This document shows positions 15,929 through 24,503 of a DNA stretch of 64,000 bases, piece by piece. Each line of letters begins with the position of its first letter. Within the stretch, counting starts at the first letter, position 1. The notes beneath the pieces are model-generated. The model worked only from the letters and a program-made list of their open reading frames with translations. It was not told where the DNA came from and did not search any database. The stretch comes from Colimorpha_A sp045540115 (GTDB lineage: Bacteria; Bacillota; Clostridia; Oscillospirales; CAG-272): contig JAZQGR010000039.1 in NCBI GenBank assembly GCA_045540115.1, positions 1 to 64,000 of the forward strand. Direction: 5' to 3'. Position numbers and translations under genes: made by a program.

Positions 15929-16546
15929 TTACTTATTAGCGGCTGCAATCTTAGCGGCAATCGTTGCAACGCCTGCGGTAAAGGTAGTTTTAAGGTCAGC
16001 GTCCTTGATTCTGAGCTCCATGTTATTGATCTTATTGGTCCAGTCGATCGACTCGAAAATAAGCTCGTTAACACCGTCTCTGTATTCCTGCGAAACCTTG
16101 TCATCCTTGTGTGCTTCGTAGAATGCAACGTACTCGTCTGCCCAAGCATCGTATTCGTCAAGGAAGGTATCGACGTCCGCGCTTGTTGCATCGTCGGAAA
16201 CGCCTCCGGAAATTTCCTTGGATATTCTGTTGATCTCAGCAACGAATGCGCTCTTCTCCTCGGGGAAATCGGAAAGAGCGAGGAACATTTCGTTGGTTCT
16301 GTCGATCCACTCCGCGATCTCGTTAGGCCATCTGCCGAGCGCATCCATAACAACAGGGCTGTTAGGATTTGCCTTGAAAGCCTTCTGCCAGTTTACGTAC
16401 TCGGTCGCCCACTCATCGTATTCCTCGATAAGCTCTTCCCATTCGGGGGGATCCTGCTTGGGGGGATCGCTCTTTTTCGGCTCGTTACAAGCGAAGAAGG
16501 TGAGCATGAGTGCTCCGCAGAGGAGCATGGTTAAGATTCTTTTCAT
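15929..16546 (-). CDS. Helical lipoprotein with internal duplication
   Basis: A 205-residue lipoprotein (MKRILTMLLCGALMLTFFAC, Cys about 20), short Pro/Lys linker, then an almost wholly helical mature part. Two related segments can be aligned by eye: EELIEEYDEWATEYVNWQKA near residue 37 and DTFLDEYDAWADEYVAFYEA near residue 125, each followed by a W(I/T)(D/N)(R/K) helix (EWIDRTNEM, DWTNKINNM). This is a tandem duplication of a helical-hairpin unit. Function unknown. It starts 30 nt after ruvX and has an AAGGAG site. Confidence 0.75.
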   Translation of the reverse strand: MKRILTMLLCGALMLTFFACNEPKKSDPPKQDPPEWEELIEEYDEWATEYVNWQKAFKANPNSPVVMDALGRWPNEIAEWIDRTNEMFLALSDFPEEKSAFVAEINRISKEISGGVSDDATSADVDTFLDEYDAWADEYVAFYEAHKDDKVSQEYRDGVNELIFESIDWTNKINNMELRIKDADLKTTFTAGVATIAAKIAAANK

Positions 16547-16575
16547 GGTTTTTCTCCTTTGAAAATATATAAATT

Positions 16576-16992
16576 TTATTTTTTATGACTGTCCATATAG
16601 TTCTGAAGTATTATCTGCGCCGACAGGGTATCAACGTTATCCTTGCGTTTTTTACCGCGCGTATCGGTCATATTCATAATACTGTGCGCGACCATCGTCG
16701 TGCAACGCTCGTCAAAAAGGTGAACGGGCTTGCCAGATTCCCTTTCGAGCTCAGAGGCAAACTTCTGTGCCTTGAGTGAACGGTCACCGACCGTGCCGTT
16801 CATATTTATCGGATTTCCGACGACAAATTCGTCGATCCCGTATTTCTCCGCCTGCTCGAGAATTATCGCGATCAGCGCACGTCTGCCCGGCGCCTTGAAG
16901 GTTCCGACGCCGCAGGCGAGAATGCCAAGCGGATCGCTTACCGCGATTCCCGTGCGGACGTCTCCGCAATCTATGCCCATCAGTCTTTTCAC
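16576..16992 (-). CDS. ruvX: Putative pre-16S rRNA nuclease/Holliday junction resolvase family, RuvX/YqgF
   Basis: A 138-residue RNase H-fold protein. Motifs in order: MGIDCGDVRTGIAVSDP (first acidic residue), FVVGNPINMNGTVGDRS, HLFDERCTT (catalytic Glu), and DNVDTLSAQIIL (last Asp). The family is linked to 16S rRNA 5' maturation. The frame starts with GTG at 16992, adjacent to the stop of the hydrolase (TAAGTG); an internal ATG at 16980 is an alternative. Third gene of the 16576-18925 operon. Confidence 0.93.
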   Translation of the reverse strand: MKRLMGIDCGDVRTGIAVSDPLGILACGVGTFKAPGRRALIAIILEQAEKYGIDEFVVGNPINMNGTVGDRSLKAQKFASELERESGKPVHLFDERCTTMVAHSIMNMTDTRGKKRKDNVDTLSAQIILQNYMDSHKK

Positions 16993-17982
16993 TTAAAAGT
17001 CCGCCCTTCCGAACGGTATCGAATTATAGCTTCGGCAGGCAACAACGCCCTCCGAGACCTCCTTCACCCATTCAATGAGATCGGCAAACGCTTCGTCGCG
17101 GGACAGATCATTATATATCTCGTGTCTGCTTTCGGGATAAAGCTTCATCTTGAGCTCGTTCATCTCGTGATCCTCGAGCGCGCAATAAAGCTCCTTTATG
17201 CCCTCGCCGCCGTCGGCAAGAGGGTCCTTATCTCCCGAGACAATGAAAACGGGGAGCGAGATCGGCACCTTTTCTACCCATTCGCCGTTTGATATTGAGA
17301 TCAGAAGCTTGAAAAGCTCTCTCATGGCGACGGTGGTGAACATGAAACCGCAATACTTATCGTTAGTATAGTGCTGGCGGACAGAAGCGTCGCGAGTCAG
17401 CCACGAGACCTTATCCTTCTCATTTTCGAAGCCCTTGTTATAGGAGCCGAAAGCGAGCTTGTCAAGAAGCTTGCTTCTGTGATGCTCTCCCTTGAGCTTA
17501 CATATCAGGGAAGCGAGTGCTTTCGCTGCGCCGAGCGGCTGATCTCCAGCCGTCGTTCCCGAGAACACGGCTCCGTCGATATCATCAAACTTCGTCACGT
17601 AATCGCGCGCAACGAATGAGCCCATGCTGTGTCCGAACAAAATATACGGCAGACTCGGATAACGTTTTTTAACTATTCCGTTAAGTATATGCAGATCCTC
17701 AGTCAGCCTTTCGTAATCGGTGAAATAGCCAAGCTTATCGTCGGGAACTGTCGGACCGTGACCGAGATGATCGTTACCGCAGACGACGATTCCTTTATTG
17801 CAAAGTGCCGAAACAAAGCCCTCTTTTTCGTAGCGCTCGATATATTCGCACATTCCGTGGCTTATCTGAAGCACCGCGTGGGGATTTCCCTTCGGAATAT
17901 AGAGGTAATAAGGAACCTTGTTCACCTCGTCGGAGGACATGAACGTCCCCGTTATCTTCTCGTAATTACAGCTCGTCGACAT
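16993..17982 (-). CDS. Serine alpha/beta hydrolase, monoacylglycerol lipase-like
   Basis: A 329-residue cytosolic hydrolase. The oxyanion region is LQISHGMCEYIERYE, the nucleophile elbow is FGHSMGSF, the acid lies in FIVSGDKDPLADGG and the base His in YPESRHEIYND. These match the serine aminopeptidase S33/Hydrolase_4 type of lysophospholipase or monoacylglycerol lipase. The substrate is not decided. Its start overlaps the end of the PfkB-like gene by 17 nt and ruvX follows directly, so the three are translationally linked. Confidence 0.88.
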   Translation of the reverse strand: MSTSCNYEKITGTFMSSDEVNKVPYYLYIPKGNPHAVLQISHGMCEYIERYEKEGFVSALCNKGIVVCGNDHLGHGPTVPDDKLGYFTDYERLTEDLHILNGIVKKRYPSLPYILFGHSMGSFVARDYVTKFDDIDGAVFSGTTAGDQPLGAAKALASLICKLKGEHHRSKLLDKLAFGSYNKGFENEKDKVSWLTRDASVRQHYTNDKYCGFMFTTVAMRELFKLLISISNGEWVEKVPISLPVFIVSGDKDPLADGGEGIKELYCALEDHEMNELKMKLYPESRHEIYNDLSRDEAFADLIEWVKEVSEGVVACRSYNSIPFGRADF

Positions 17983-18925
17983 CGTAATCTATCTCGTTTC
18001 TCTTTACAAATCTGCGAACGTCCTCGAAATACGGGTAGGCGCGGAGTCCGCCGCCGCGAGAAAGATACACGGCGCTGACAACCGTTGCAAAATCGCATGC
18101 GCGGGCGATATCGCCGTCGGAACGGAGATATTCGTAAACCAGCGACGCACCGAAGGCGTCGTCGCTTTCAACGCCCTTTGGCTGAGGAACGTCGTATGCC
18201 GAGACGAACGTTGAGAACTTTCCGTCAAAAAGGAAGGTGCCGCGCTCGCCGAGGCGAATGATAACGTATTTTGCTTTTACTCTTTGGGAAAGCGCGATAC
18301 ACGCGCGTATGCATTTTTCCTGATCCGACGGGCGAATACCGGTATATTTCAGCGCACCGTTTTCGTCGGTCACGAGAATTTCGCATTGACCGATTCGCGA
18401 GATCGGATATCTCGACGGATCAGGAAGCGTGAGCAGAAACAGGGGAAGGTTATGCTCAGAGCTCTGTCTTACCGTTTCGTCTATGATCTTTTCGGGAAGT
18501 TCTCCGTGAAGTATCACGGCGTCGGGATAGGATATGAACGCCTCCTCAATATCGCCCTCGGTAAGCTTTTCTATCGCTCCGCTGTATGCTATTCTCTTTT
18601 CGTTATCGTTATAGTCCTTGATTATAATGTCGATAGGCGTGCTTTCGCCTCTTTTTTTGGGAGAATACCGCGTATCTACTCTCTCGGATTCAAGATACTC
18701 GACAAGCTCCTTTTCATAGGTATCGTCTCCGAGCGCAGAGCAAAGCACCGCATCTGCTCCGAGACGCGCAAGCGCGACCGATGATATTATTCCCTTTCCG
18801 CCGGGGTAATAGTCGATGCTCTCAGCCTCGGTTCTGCCGTTTCTTTCCGGCATGGATTCTGTCGAAACAACGAGCTCGGTTCTCGCGTCGCCTATGACAA
18901 GTATTCTTGGTTTAAGCACTCGCAT
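17966..18925 (-). CDS. PfkB-family protein with degenerate active site
   Basis: A 319-residue ribokinase-fold protein. The N-terminal signature reads YYPGGKGIISSVALARLGA, where the usual Asn after GGKG is absent. The C-terminal signature reads GVESDDAFGASL in place of DTTGAGDxFxG: the catalytic Asp position is kept, but the Gly-Ala-Gly anion hole is replaced by Glu-Ser-Asp. It is therefore either a divergent kinase or a non-catalytic member. Preceded by no terminator; first gene of the operon with the hydrolase and ruvX. Confidence 0.75.
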   Translation of the reverse strand: MRVLKPRILVIGDARTELVVSTESMPERNGRTEAESIDYYPGGKGIISSVALARLGADAVLCSALGDDTYEKELVEYLESERVDTRYSPKKRGESTPIDIIIKDYNDNEKRIAYSGAIEKLTEGDIEEAFISYPDAVILHGELPEKIIDETVRQSSEHNLPLFLLTLPDPSRYPISRIGQCEILVTDENGALKYTGIRPSDQEKCIRACIALSQRVKAKYVIIRLGERGTFLFDGKFSTFVSAYDVPQPKGVESDDAFGASLVYEYLRSDGDIARACDFATVVSAVYLSRGGGLRAYPYFEDVRRFVKRNEIDYDVDEL

Positions 18926-19108
18926 CAGCTCTCTTTCGTAATTTTGTCTTATTATTATATCAAATAATTATGTATTATGCAACACAGATTTGTGAACAAC
19001 GGTCAAAAAATGTCGTTTTTTCTTTCAAAATCCGCAGTTTTTCTTCGATTTATTGACTTTTTTTCTTTGAAGTGGTAAAATTTTATCATCAAATTTCGGG
19101 AGAAAAAG

Positions 19109-20227
19109 ATGTCAGAACAAATTTTTGTCGCAACCTGCCTGTTTGGGCTTGAAAAGCTTCTCGGCGAGGAGATCGATGCCCTCGGCTACAAGCGCACCGA
19201 GACTATCGACGGACGAGTCAAGTTTTCAGCACCCCTATCGGCAATTCCGCGTCTGAATATAAACCTTCGCTTCGCCGAGCGTTTGCTCATTGAGGTTGGA
19301 ACCTGCCCGGCGCCTGATTTCGACACGCTCTTCGAGGGCGTCAAGGCGATGCCGTGGGAAAACTACATCGGCAGAAACGATATATTCCCCGTCAAGGGGC
19401 ACAGTATCAAGAGCAAGCTTTTCAGCCTGCCCGACTGCCAGAAGATAATCAAAAAGGCCGTCGCCACACGTCTTGGCAGTCATTACGGGCTGATATTTAT
19501 GCCCGAAACGGAGATCAAGTATCAGATCGAGTTTTTCATTCTCAAGGATATGGCGTCGCTCATGATAGACACAAGCGGAGTACCGCTTCACAAGCGAGGA
19601 TACCGTCCCGTTTCGACAGAGGCCCCGCTTCGCGAAACGCTTGCGGCGGCACTCGTCAAGCTTGCGCGTCCGCGTGAAAACGTGCTGTTCTGGGATCCAA
19701 TGTGCGGCTCGGGAACGATCGCTACCGAGGCAGCGCTTATGATGACTCATACCGCGCCCGGTCTTAACCGTTCCTTCTGCTCCGAGGATTATCCGTTTAT
19801 TACCGAGGACGATTGGGACAACGCCCGCGACGAAGCGTTTGACTCAATAATCGACACTGATTTTGAGGCGTACGCCTCCGATATTGACGAAAACGCCGTG
19901 AATGTTGCCCGTGAAACGGTCAGAAAAGCCGGGGTCAGCAAATACGTCAAGGTCTTTCAGCAGGATGCCCTTACCATCGAGACGGGCGGCAGACGCGGAA
20001 CGATAGTCTGCAATCCGCCCTACGGCGAGCGCCTTTCAACCGTTGAGGAAGCGCGCAAGCTGTACGGCAAGATGGGTGAGCATTTCAGGACTCTCGGCTC
20101 GTGGCAGATATACGTTATCACCTCCGACGAGACCTTTGAGCGTCTTTACAGACGCCGTGCCGACAAGGTGCGCAAGCTTTATAACGGTATGATTCCCTGC
20201 TATTATTATCAGTTCTTCAAAAAATAA
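19109..20227 (+). CDS. THUMP-domain class I RNA methyltransferase, RlmL/YpsC-like
   Basis: A 372-residue protein with an N-terminal ferredoxin-like/THUMP part (residues 1-160), then a Rossmann methyltransferase: WDPMCGSGTIATEAALM (SAM motif), ASDIDENAVNVARE (acidic residue for ribose), and NPPYGERLS (catalytic motif for N2-guanine methylation). It matches the RlmL N-terminal-type 23S rRNA m2G methyltransferases. Expected to act on rRNA in the cytoplasm. Transcribed divergently from the PfkB-like gene. Confidence 0.92.
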   Translation: MSEQIFVATCLFGLEKLLGEEIDALGYKRTETIDGRVKFSAPLSAIPRLNINLRFAERLLIEVGTCPAPDFDTLFEGVKAMPWENYIGRNDIFPVKGHSIKSKLFSLPDCQKIIKKAVATRLGSHYGLIFMPETEIKYQIEFFILKDMASLMIDTSGVPLHKRGYRPVSTEAPLRETLAAALVKLARPRENVLFWDPMCGSGTIATEAALMMTHTAPGLNRSFCSEDYPFITEDDWDNARDEAFDSIIDTDFEAYASDIDENAVNVARETVRKAGVSKYVKVFQQDALTIETGGRRGTIVCNPPYGERLSTVEEARKLYGKMGEHFRTLGSWQIYVITSDETFERLYRRRADKVRKLYNGMIPCYYYQFFKK

Positions 20228-20231
20228 AGAT

Positions 20232-20264
20232 AAAAAGACGGTTACCTCGGCAACCGTCTTTTTT
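20232..20264. terminator. Bidirectional terminator
   Basis: AAAAAGACGGTT/AACCGTCTTTTTT arms between two convergent genes. Confidence 0.85.
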
Positions 20265-20265
20265 G

Positions 20266-22725
20266 TTATTTTGCGATAACGTGGTCAATTATCTGACCTA
20301 CGTTTACTTTACCTGCGAGCTTATGTCCGCGGAAATTGATCGAATATTCCTCGTCTGCTCCCTCGAGGCAGTTCATATTGAGCACCGATATACGGTATTC
20401 GTTTTCGGTTTCGTAAACTGTGAAGGAAACGTTATTGTTATCGCAACAGATGTCGCCTTCTTCGCCTATCACGGTCATGAGATGCGAAAGCACCTTAATA
20501 TCATTTTCGTTCTTTATATAGTCCTTGAACGCGACAAGGTAGATCTTACCCTTGCCGTAGCTGTTTTCGTAAACCACGCCGTTTCCGTTTTCATCGACGC
20601 ATATCGGCTTCGCGCCGCAGAGCTTTCCGAGAGCGATATCGATATTCTCTTCAAAACCGACAGCGGTACCGTCAACGAAGCTTGCGGTCTTTCCGACGGG
20701 GGCATATCCTGTTATTTCAAGACCTATAAAGTCCTTTATACTGTCGCTTTCGGGGAATGTCGGCTCCTTATCGTTTCTGTCGGTAAGGTTGAAATTCGAA
20801 TACGAGATCATAAGCGTTCCGCCGTCCGCGACGTAATCCTTCAGGCGGCAAAGGAGTGACTCGTCCATCGTATTCCAGCCGAGGAAGGAAAGCTGCTTGT
20901 ATTTTGAAAAGTCGTTTTCGGCATAAATTACGTCAACGTTTCCGTAAGGAGTTCCCGAGAAGAGATTCTTATTCAGCGGGCTTTCAAATACGTTCTGCTT
21001 GTCGCTCACGGGAAGCCATGCCTCGGAGGCGTTCCACGCGATATGGTAAGCATTATCCCACTTGCCCCAGACGTAGGAGTCCCAGTCCTTCTCCTTCAGC
21101 TCTGCGATCCTGTCGTTGAGCTTCCACATGAAGAACTCGTTTCTTCCGTAGACGATCGCCTTATCGACGACCTGCTCGCCGATTCTCGGATGTGTGATGG
21201 CATATTCGTAAAACTCGCGCTGATATTTTCTGTTCGTTACGCAGAAGTCGCTCTCCCAGTCGCATCTTTCAAAGGCGTTTGTTTTAAAAAGCGAGTTTTC
21301 GGCGTAGAGATAGCTTGCACCGTTCAGGTAGAGATACTGCATCGCGAGGCGGTACTTATTCGACTTCACTTCGTCAACGGGAACGCCAAAGTACCAGTCT
21401 GTCGGAACGTGCGCGCCCCATATTTTTGCCGCACTTGCTCTGACGGCACCCGTCAGAAGGTTGAGGTTAGATACCGGCTCGATCGTTATTCTGTCGACAC
21501 CGGAATTTGCTTCGTAAACGCAGAGAAGCGATGGCGAACCGAAGGAGGTCAGTCCCTTATCCTTTGAGAAGAGTTTCTTCGACTTTTTGAGCACCTGCAT
21601 ATACAACTCTCTGCTTTCTCCGAACGAGCTTGAGCCGTTCGTTTTCTCGGGATCGCAAAGGAATTTTTCGCTCTCAAAGGAGTTTTCAAGGAGCGCGGGG
21701 TTGAAGAAGAGGTAAGGCTCGTGAATATGGTAGCCATAGAAGCTATCGGGACAGACGTCGGGCAGATATTCAAGCACGACGTCACAGTCGCAAAGACCGT
21801 ATTTCATACCGAAGGTCGATATGAGATCGATAAGCCTTTCGTATCCCTTGCGGTCAAGGAGCTTATAATGGTTTCTTCCCGGTTGGGGACGGAACTGAAC
21901 ATAGTTACCCATATCGGAAAGAACCGCGTTTTCGATTATAAACGCTGTTTCGTCGGAATCATCGTGACGGTGGTCGTCACTGTCGATGCCGAAAATAAAG
22001 TCGTCGTCGTTTTCGACCGCCGTCGGCATATCGAGCGTCACCGTCTTATCGCCGAAATCCGCCACACAGCTCATTTCGTCAAGCGAGGTTGCATTAAAGG
22101 AAAGCACGCAGAGGTCTTTGTAATATTTCGCTTCGATAAACTCACAGTTTTTGATGCTTGTTATTCCCGTGAAATAGTCTCTCTTATCAAGCACCGCGAC
22201 GGCGAATTTGCTTCCCAATTTAACGTATTTTCGCAGCGATACCTGAGACAGATCCTCGATTTTTGGATAAGAAACGAGCGAAAGCTCCGAAAGATATAGC
22301 GACTTATCGACGTTTATTTCAAAATTATTTTTTCCATTAACCAAAACACCGTCAGGCAACTCAATATAAAGTGCCGGCCAACCGAGATTTACCTGCTCGA
22401 AAAAGGCTTCCTTGTTTTCGTAAACGGTCTTGCCGTTCACATTGACTGTCATCGGAAGAACAAATTCCTGCCAATTCGGAATGCAGGCAATAACCTTTAA
22501 GAAAAAGCGTCTGTCCGCGTTTCCGAGAGTTGCCTCGCCGACTGCATTCTTGCCTTTTCCAATCTCGATACATTCTCTTTCAAGCGCTTCACCGTAAGCC
22601 CAATCAGTCACCTCGCTGTGAATACTCGTTTTCGAAACGTAGGGGAATATCTCGTTTTTATCGACCATAAGGTCGATATTTGTTTTTTCTATCTGCTCGT
22701 AGTAGCTTAATATTTTGTCTTTCAT
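20266..22725 (-). CDS. Cytosolic GH42-like protein with glutamine-amidotransferase-like (trimerisation) domain
   Basis: A 819-residue protein without signal peptide. The N-terminal third is beta-rich (accessory sandwich). The middle, about residues 270-560, looks like a TIM barrel (MKYGLCDCDVVLEYLPD, GYHIHEPYLFFNP, IWGAHVPTDWYFGVP, QYLYLNGASYLYAENS). From about 600, VDVIYAENDFSKYKQLSFLG and LKDYVADGGTLMISYS match the class I amidotransferase-like trimerisation domain of GH42 beta-galactosidases. IHEPYLFF and YAENS could supply the acid pair; this is a guess. It follows the GH123-like gene at 22741 by 15 nt and is probably cotranscribed, so it may process sugars released outside. Confidence 0.65.
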   Translation of the reverse strand: MKDKILSYYEQIEKTNIDLMVDKNEIFPYVSKTSIHSEVTDWAYGEALERECIEIGKGKNAVGEATLGNADRRFFLKVIACIPNWQEFVLPMTVNVNGKTVYENKEAFFEQVNLGWPALYIELPDGVLVNGKNNFEINVDKSLYLSELSLVSYPKIEDLSQVSLRKYVKLGSKFAVAVLDKRDYFTGITSIKNCEFIEAKYYKDLCVLSFNATSLDEMSCVADFGDKTVTLDMPTAVENDDDFIFGIDSDDHRHDDSDETAFIIENAVLSDMGNYVQFRPQPGRNHYKLLDRKGYERLIDLISTFGMKYGLCDCDVVLEYLPDVCPDSFYGYHIHEPYLFFNPALLENSFESEKFLCDPEKTNGSSSFGESRELYMQVLKKSKKLFSKDKGLTSFGSPSLLCVYEANSGVDRITIEPVSNLNLLTGAVRASAAKIWGAHVPTDWYFGVPVDEVKSNKYRLAMQYLYLNGASYLYAENSLFKTNAFERCDWESDFCVTNRKYQREFYEYAITHPRIGEQVVDKAIVYGRNEFFMWKLNDRIAELKEKDWDSYVWGKWDNAYHIAWNASEAWLPVSDKQNVFESPLNKNLFSGTPYGNVDVIYAENDFSKYKQLSFLGWNTMDESLLCRLKDYVADGGTLMISYSNFNLTDRNDKEPTFPESDSIKDFIGLEITGYAPVGKTASFVDGTAVGFEENIDIALGKLCGAKPICVDENGNGVVYENSYGKGKIYLVAFKDYIKNENDIKVLSHLMTVIGEEGDICCDNNNVSFTVYETENEYRISVLNMNCLEGADEEYSINFRGHKLAGKVNVGQIIDHVIAK

Positions 22726-22740
22726 ATTTATCTCCGAACA

Positions 22741-24402
22741 TTACTTTTTCATTGCCGCTTCAAGGGCGTTTCCGATCTCGATACGCAGCGCAACGTATTT
22801 ATCGCCGCTTACGTACTCGGTAAGAGTAGGCGTACCCTCCCTTGTTTTTTCCATGATCCAAGCCTTATCGAGATACTTCTCTGCAAGGTAGAACATCTCG
22901 ATATCATCAATGCCGTCGCGCACGATCTTTGCGCGGATAGAAGGACACGCGCCGCCATATCCGACCTTCACGCCCGGATAGAGAAGCCAGCCTTCGCCGT
23001 AAACCGTCTTGCCGTCACCGTCAGTTATCGACTTCCCGTCTTTCCATGGGTCCTCCACAACAAGAGCATTGGTTCCGTCCTCGTCCCACGGACTGTTGTT
23101 GCGGTACCAGCAGGACGACCAATAGAGGAAGCCTTCTATATCGCGCTGATATATCTGCCAGAACATAAGGCGCTGATTTACGCCCTCGGTGTCGATGAAG
23201 AGCTGAGCGTAGGGATTATTCGGATCATTACACACGTACGTCCACATTCTGTCTCCCTTTGCGATCTGCTCGTTCATTCTTTCTTCAAACGACTTATCGG
23301 GCTTATAGTCAAGAAATTTGTCATAAGACTTAACGTCATCCCAAAGGCAGAGCTTGGGACACCAGAGGTCGGTATAGACCTCCATCTGTGCCGTCTGATC
23401 GTAGCCATCGCCAAGCTGTATGTTTGTGTAATATGGCGCAATTATTTCAATCTCGGGGCAGAGCTCGGTAAGCTGTCGCTCTATCTCCTTCAAAAGCGCG
23501 AGATGCTCCGGCTTATTCGGCTCGTCGTACGGATAGAAGTACGCCTTGCTCAGCCAAACGGGATCGCTCTTTACCTTTTCGCAATATTGAAGAAGCTTCT
23601 CCTCGTCGATCACAAACGTATCGAGGTATTTATCGCCGTCAAGATCCTCCGCTTCGATAGTGGGAACGGGAACACGGAAGGAAGTGACGCGAATATCGGA
23701 CATATAAGCATCTGCGCGTGGGTCAAGAATATCGAAGGGAAGATCATACGCGCTCATATTATGATCGAGAAGCGTGTTATACCAGCTCTCCACGTTTCCG
23801 TTAAAATATCCAATAAAGAGGCTCTGAAGACCGACTGCGGTTGCAAACGTCTTTCCGATCGGGATCTCAAAATCCCATACGTGAACGGTTACGTTATAGG
23901 TAGCAAGAACGTTTCCGTCCTTTTCCTTAAGCTCGTAAACGTATTCGTAATCGCCTGCGGGGGTATTTTCATCTGTCTTAAACTCAACCAAGAAAGGAAG
24001 GATGACTTTCTTTTCGATATTGAGACGCCTTCCGTAATACGGTATAAGCGCGTCGGTATACTGTTTTCTGCCGACCTTCTGCGTTTTGTTCATCGAATAC
24101 ATTGACGGCTTGATAAGCTCGGTCTCGCCCGACTTGAGGGAAAGAGTTACGTTTTTGATCTCCTGATCGGAATAGATCGCAACCTGACAGCCCTCTGTCT
24201 CTCCTTTTGCGAGATAGACCTCAAAATCGGTCGAAATACTGCCCTTAGGAGCAATATTTACCACGGTTTTTTCAAAGCTGTGCATAGTCCAAGCCTTGAT
24301 AACGGGCTCGGGAGTCTTTTTGCCCGACGTTTTCTTACCGTCGCAAGACGACAAAGAAAGAACTGCACATATAAGAAGTATAAAGGCGACAAGCTTTTTC
24401 AT
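22741..24402 (-). CDS. GH123-like (DUF4091) secreted lipoprotein, copy 1
   Basis: A 553-residue protein with lipoprotein signal MKKLVAFILLICAVLSLSSC. Residues about 35-185 form the N-terminal sandwich (GETEGCQVAIYSDQEI and TYNVTVHVWDFEIP), then a TIM barrel with FYPYDEPNKPEH. In GH123 beta-N-acetylgalactosaminidases an adjacent Asp-Glu pair drives substrate-assisted catalysis, and here DE is kept. Further conserved strings: TDLWCPKLCLWDD, FIDTEGVNQRLMFWQIYQRD, IRAKIVRDGIDDIEMF. The chosen start at 24402 has a TGGAGA site. It has its own promoter and is cotranscribed with the GH42-like gene downstream. Most divergent of the seven copies: it lacks the usual DEPRT. Confidence 0.85.
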   Translation of the reverse strand: MKKLVAFILLICAVLSLSSCDGKKTSGKKTPEPVIKAWTMHSFEKTVVNIAPKGSISTDFEVYLAKGETEGCQVAIYSDQEIKNVTLSLKSGETELIKPSMYSMNKTQKVGRKQYTDALIPYYGRRLNIEKKVILPFLVEFKTDENTPAGDYEYVYELKEKDGNVLATYNVTVHVWDFEIPIGKTFATAVGLQSLFIGYFNGNVESWYNTLLDHNMSAYDLPFDILDPRADAYMSDIRVTSFRVPVPTIEAEDLDGDKYLDTFVIDEEKLLQYCEKVKSDPVWLSKAYFYPYDEPNKPEHLALLKEIERQLTELCPEIEIIAPYYTNIQLGDGYDQTAQMEVYTDLWCPKLCLWDDVKSYDKFLDYKPDKSFEERMNEQIAKGDRMWTYVCNDPNNPYAQLFIDTEGVNQRLMFWQIYQRDIEGFLYWSSCWYRNNSPWDEDGTNALVVEDPWKDGKSITDGDGKTVYGEGWLLYPGVKVGYGGACPSIRAKIVRDGIDDIEMFYLAEKYLDKAWIMEKTREGTPTLTEYVSGDKYVALRIEIGNALEAAMKK

Positions 24403-24436
24403 AAATGGGTATCTCCAGAAAGCACTAATATATTCA

Positions 24437-24465
24437 ATTATATCGTCCGCACTTGATTTTGTCAA
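24437..24465 (-). promoter_or_regulatory. Promoter of GH123-like copy 1
   Basis: TTGACA (24460-24465), 17-nt spacer, TATAAT (24437-24442) on the minus strand. Confidence 0.85.
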
Positions 24466-24470
24466 CAAAA

Positions 24471-24498
24471 AACGGCGATCCCGCACAGGATCACCGTT
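24471..24498 (-). terminator. Terminator after GH123-like copy 2
   Basis: AACGGCGATCC paired with GGATCACCGTT with one mismatch, five nt after the stop at 24504; a T-run follows. Confidence 0.8.
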
Positions 24499-24503
24499 CG
24501 TTG

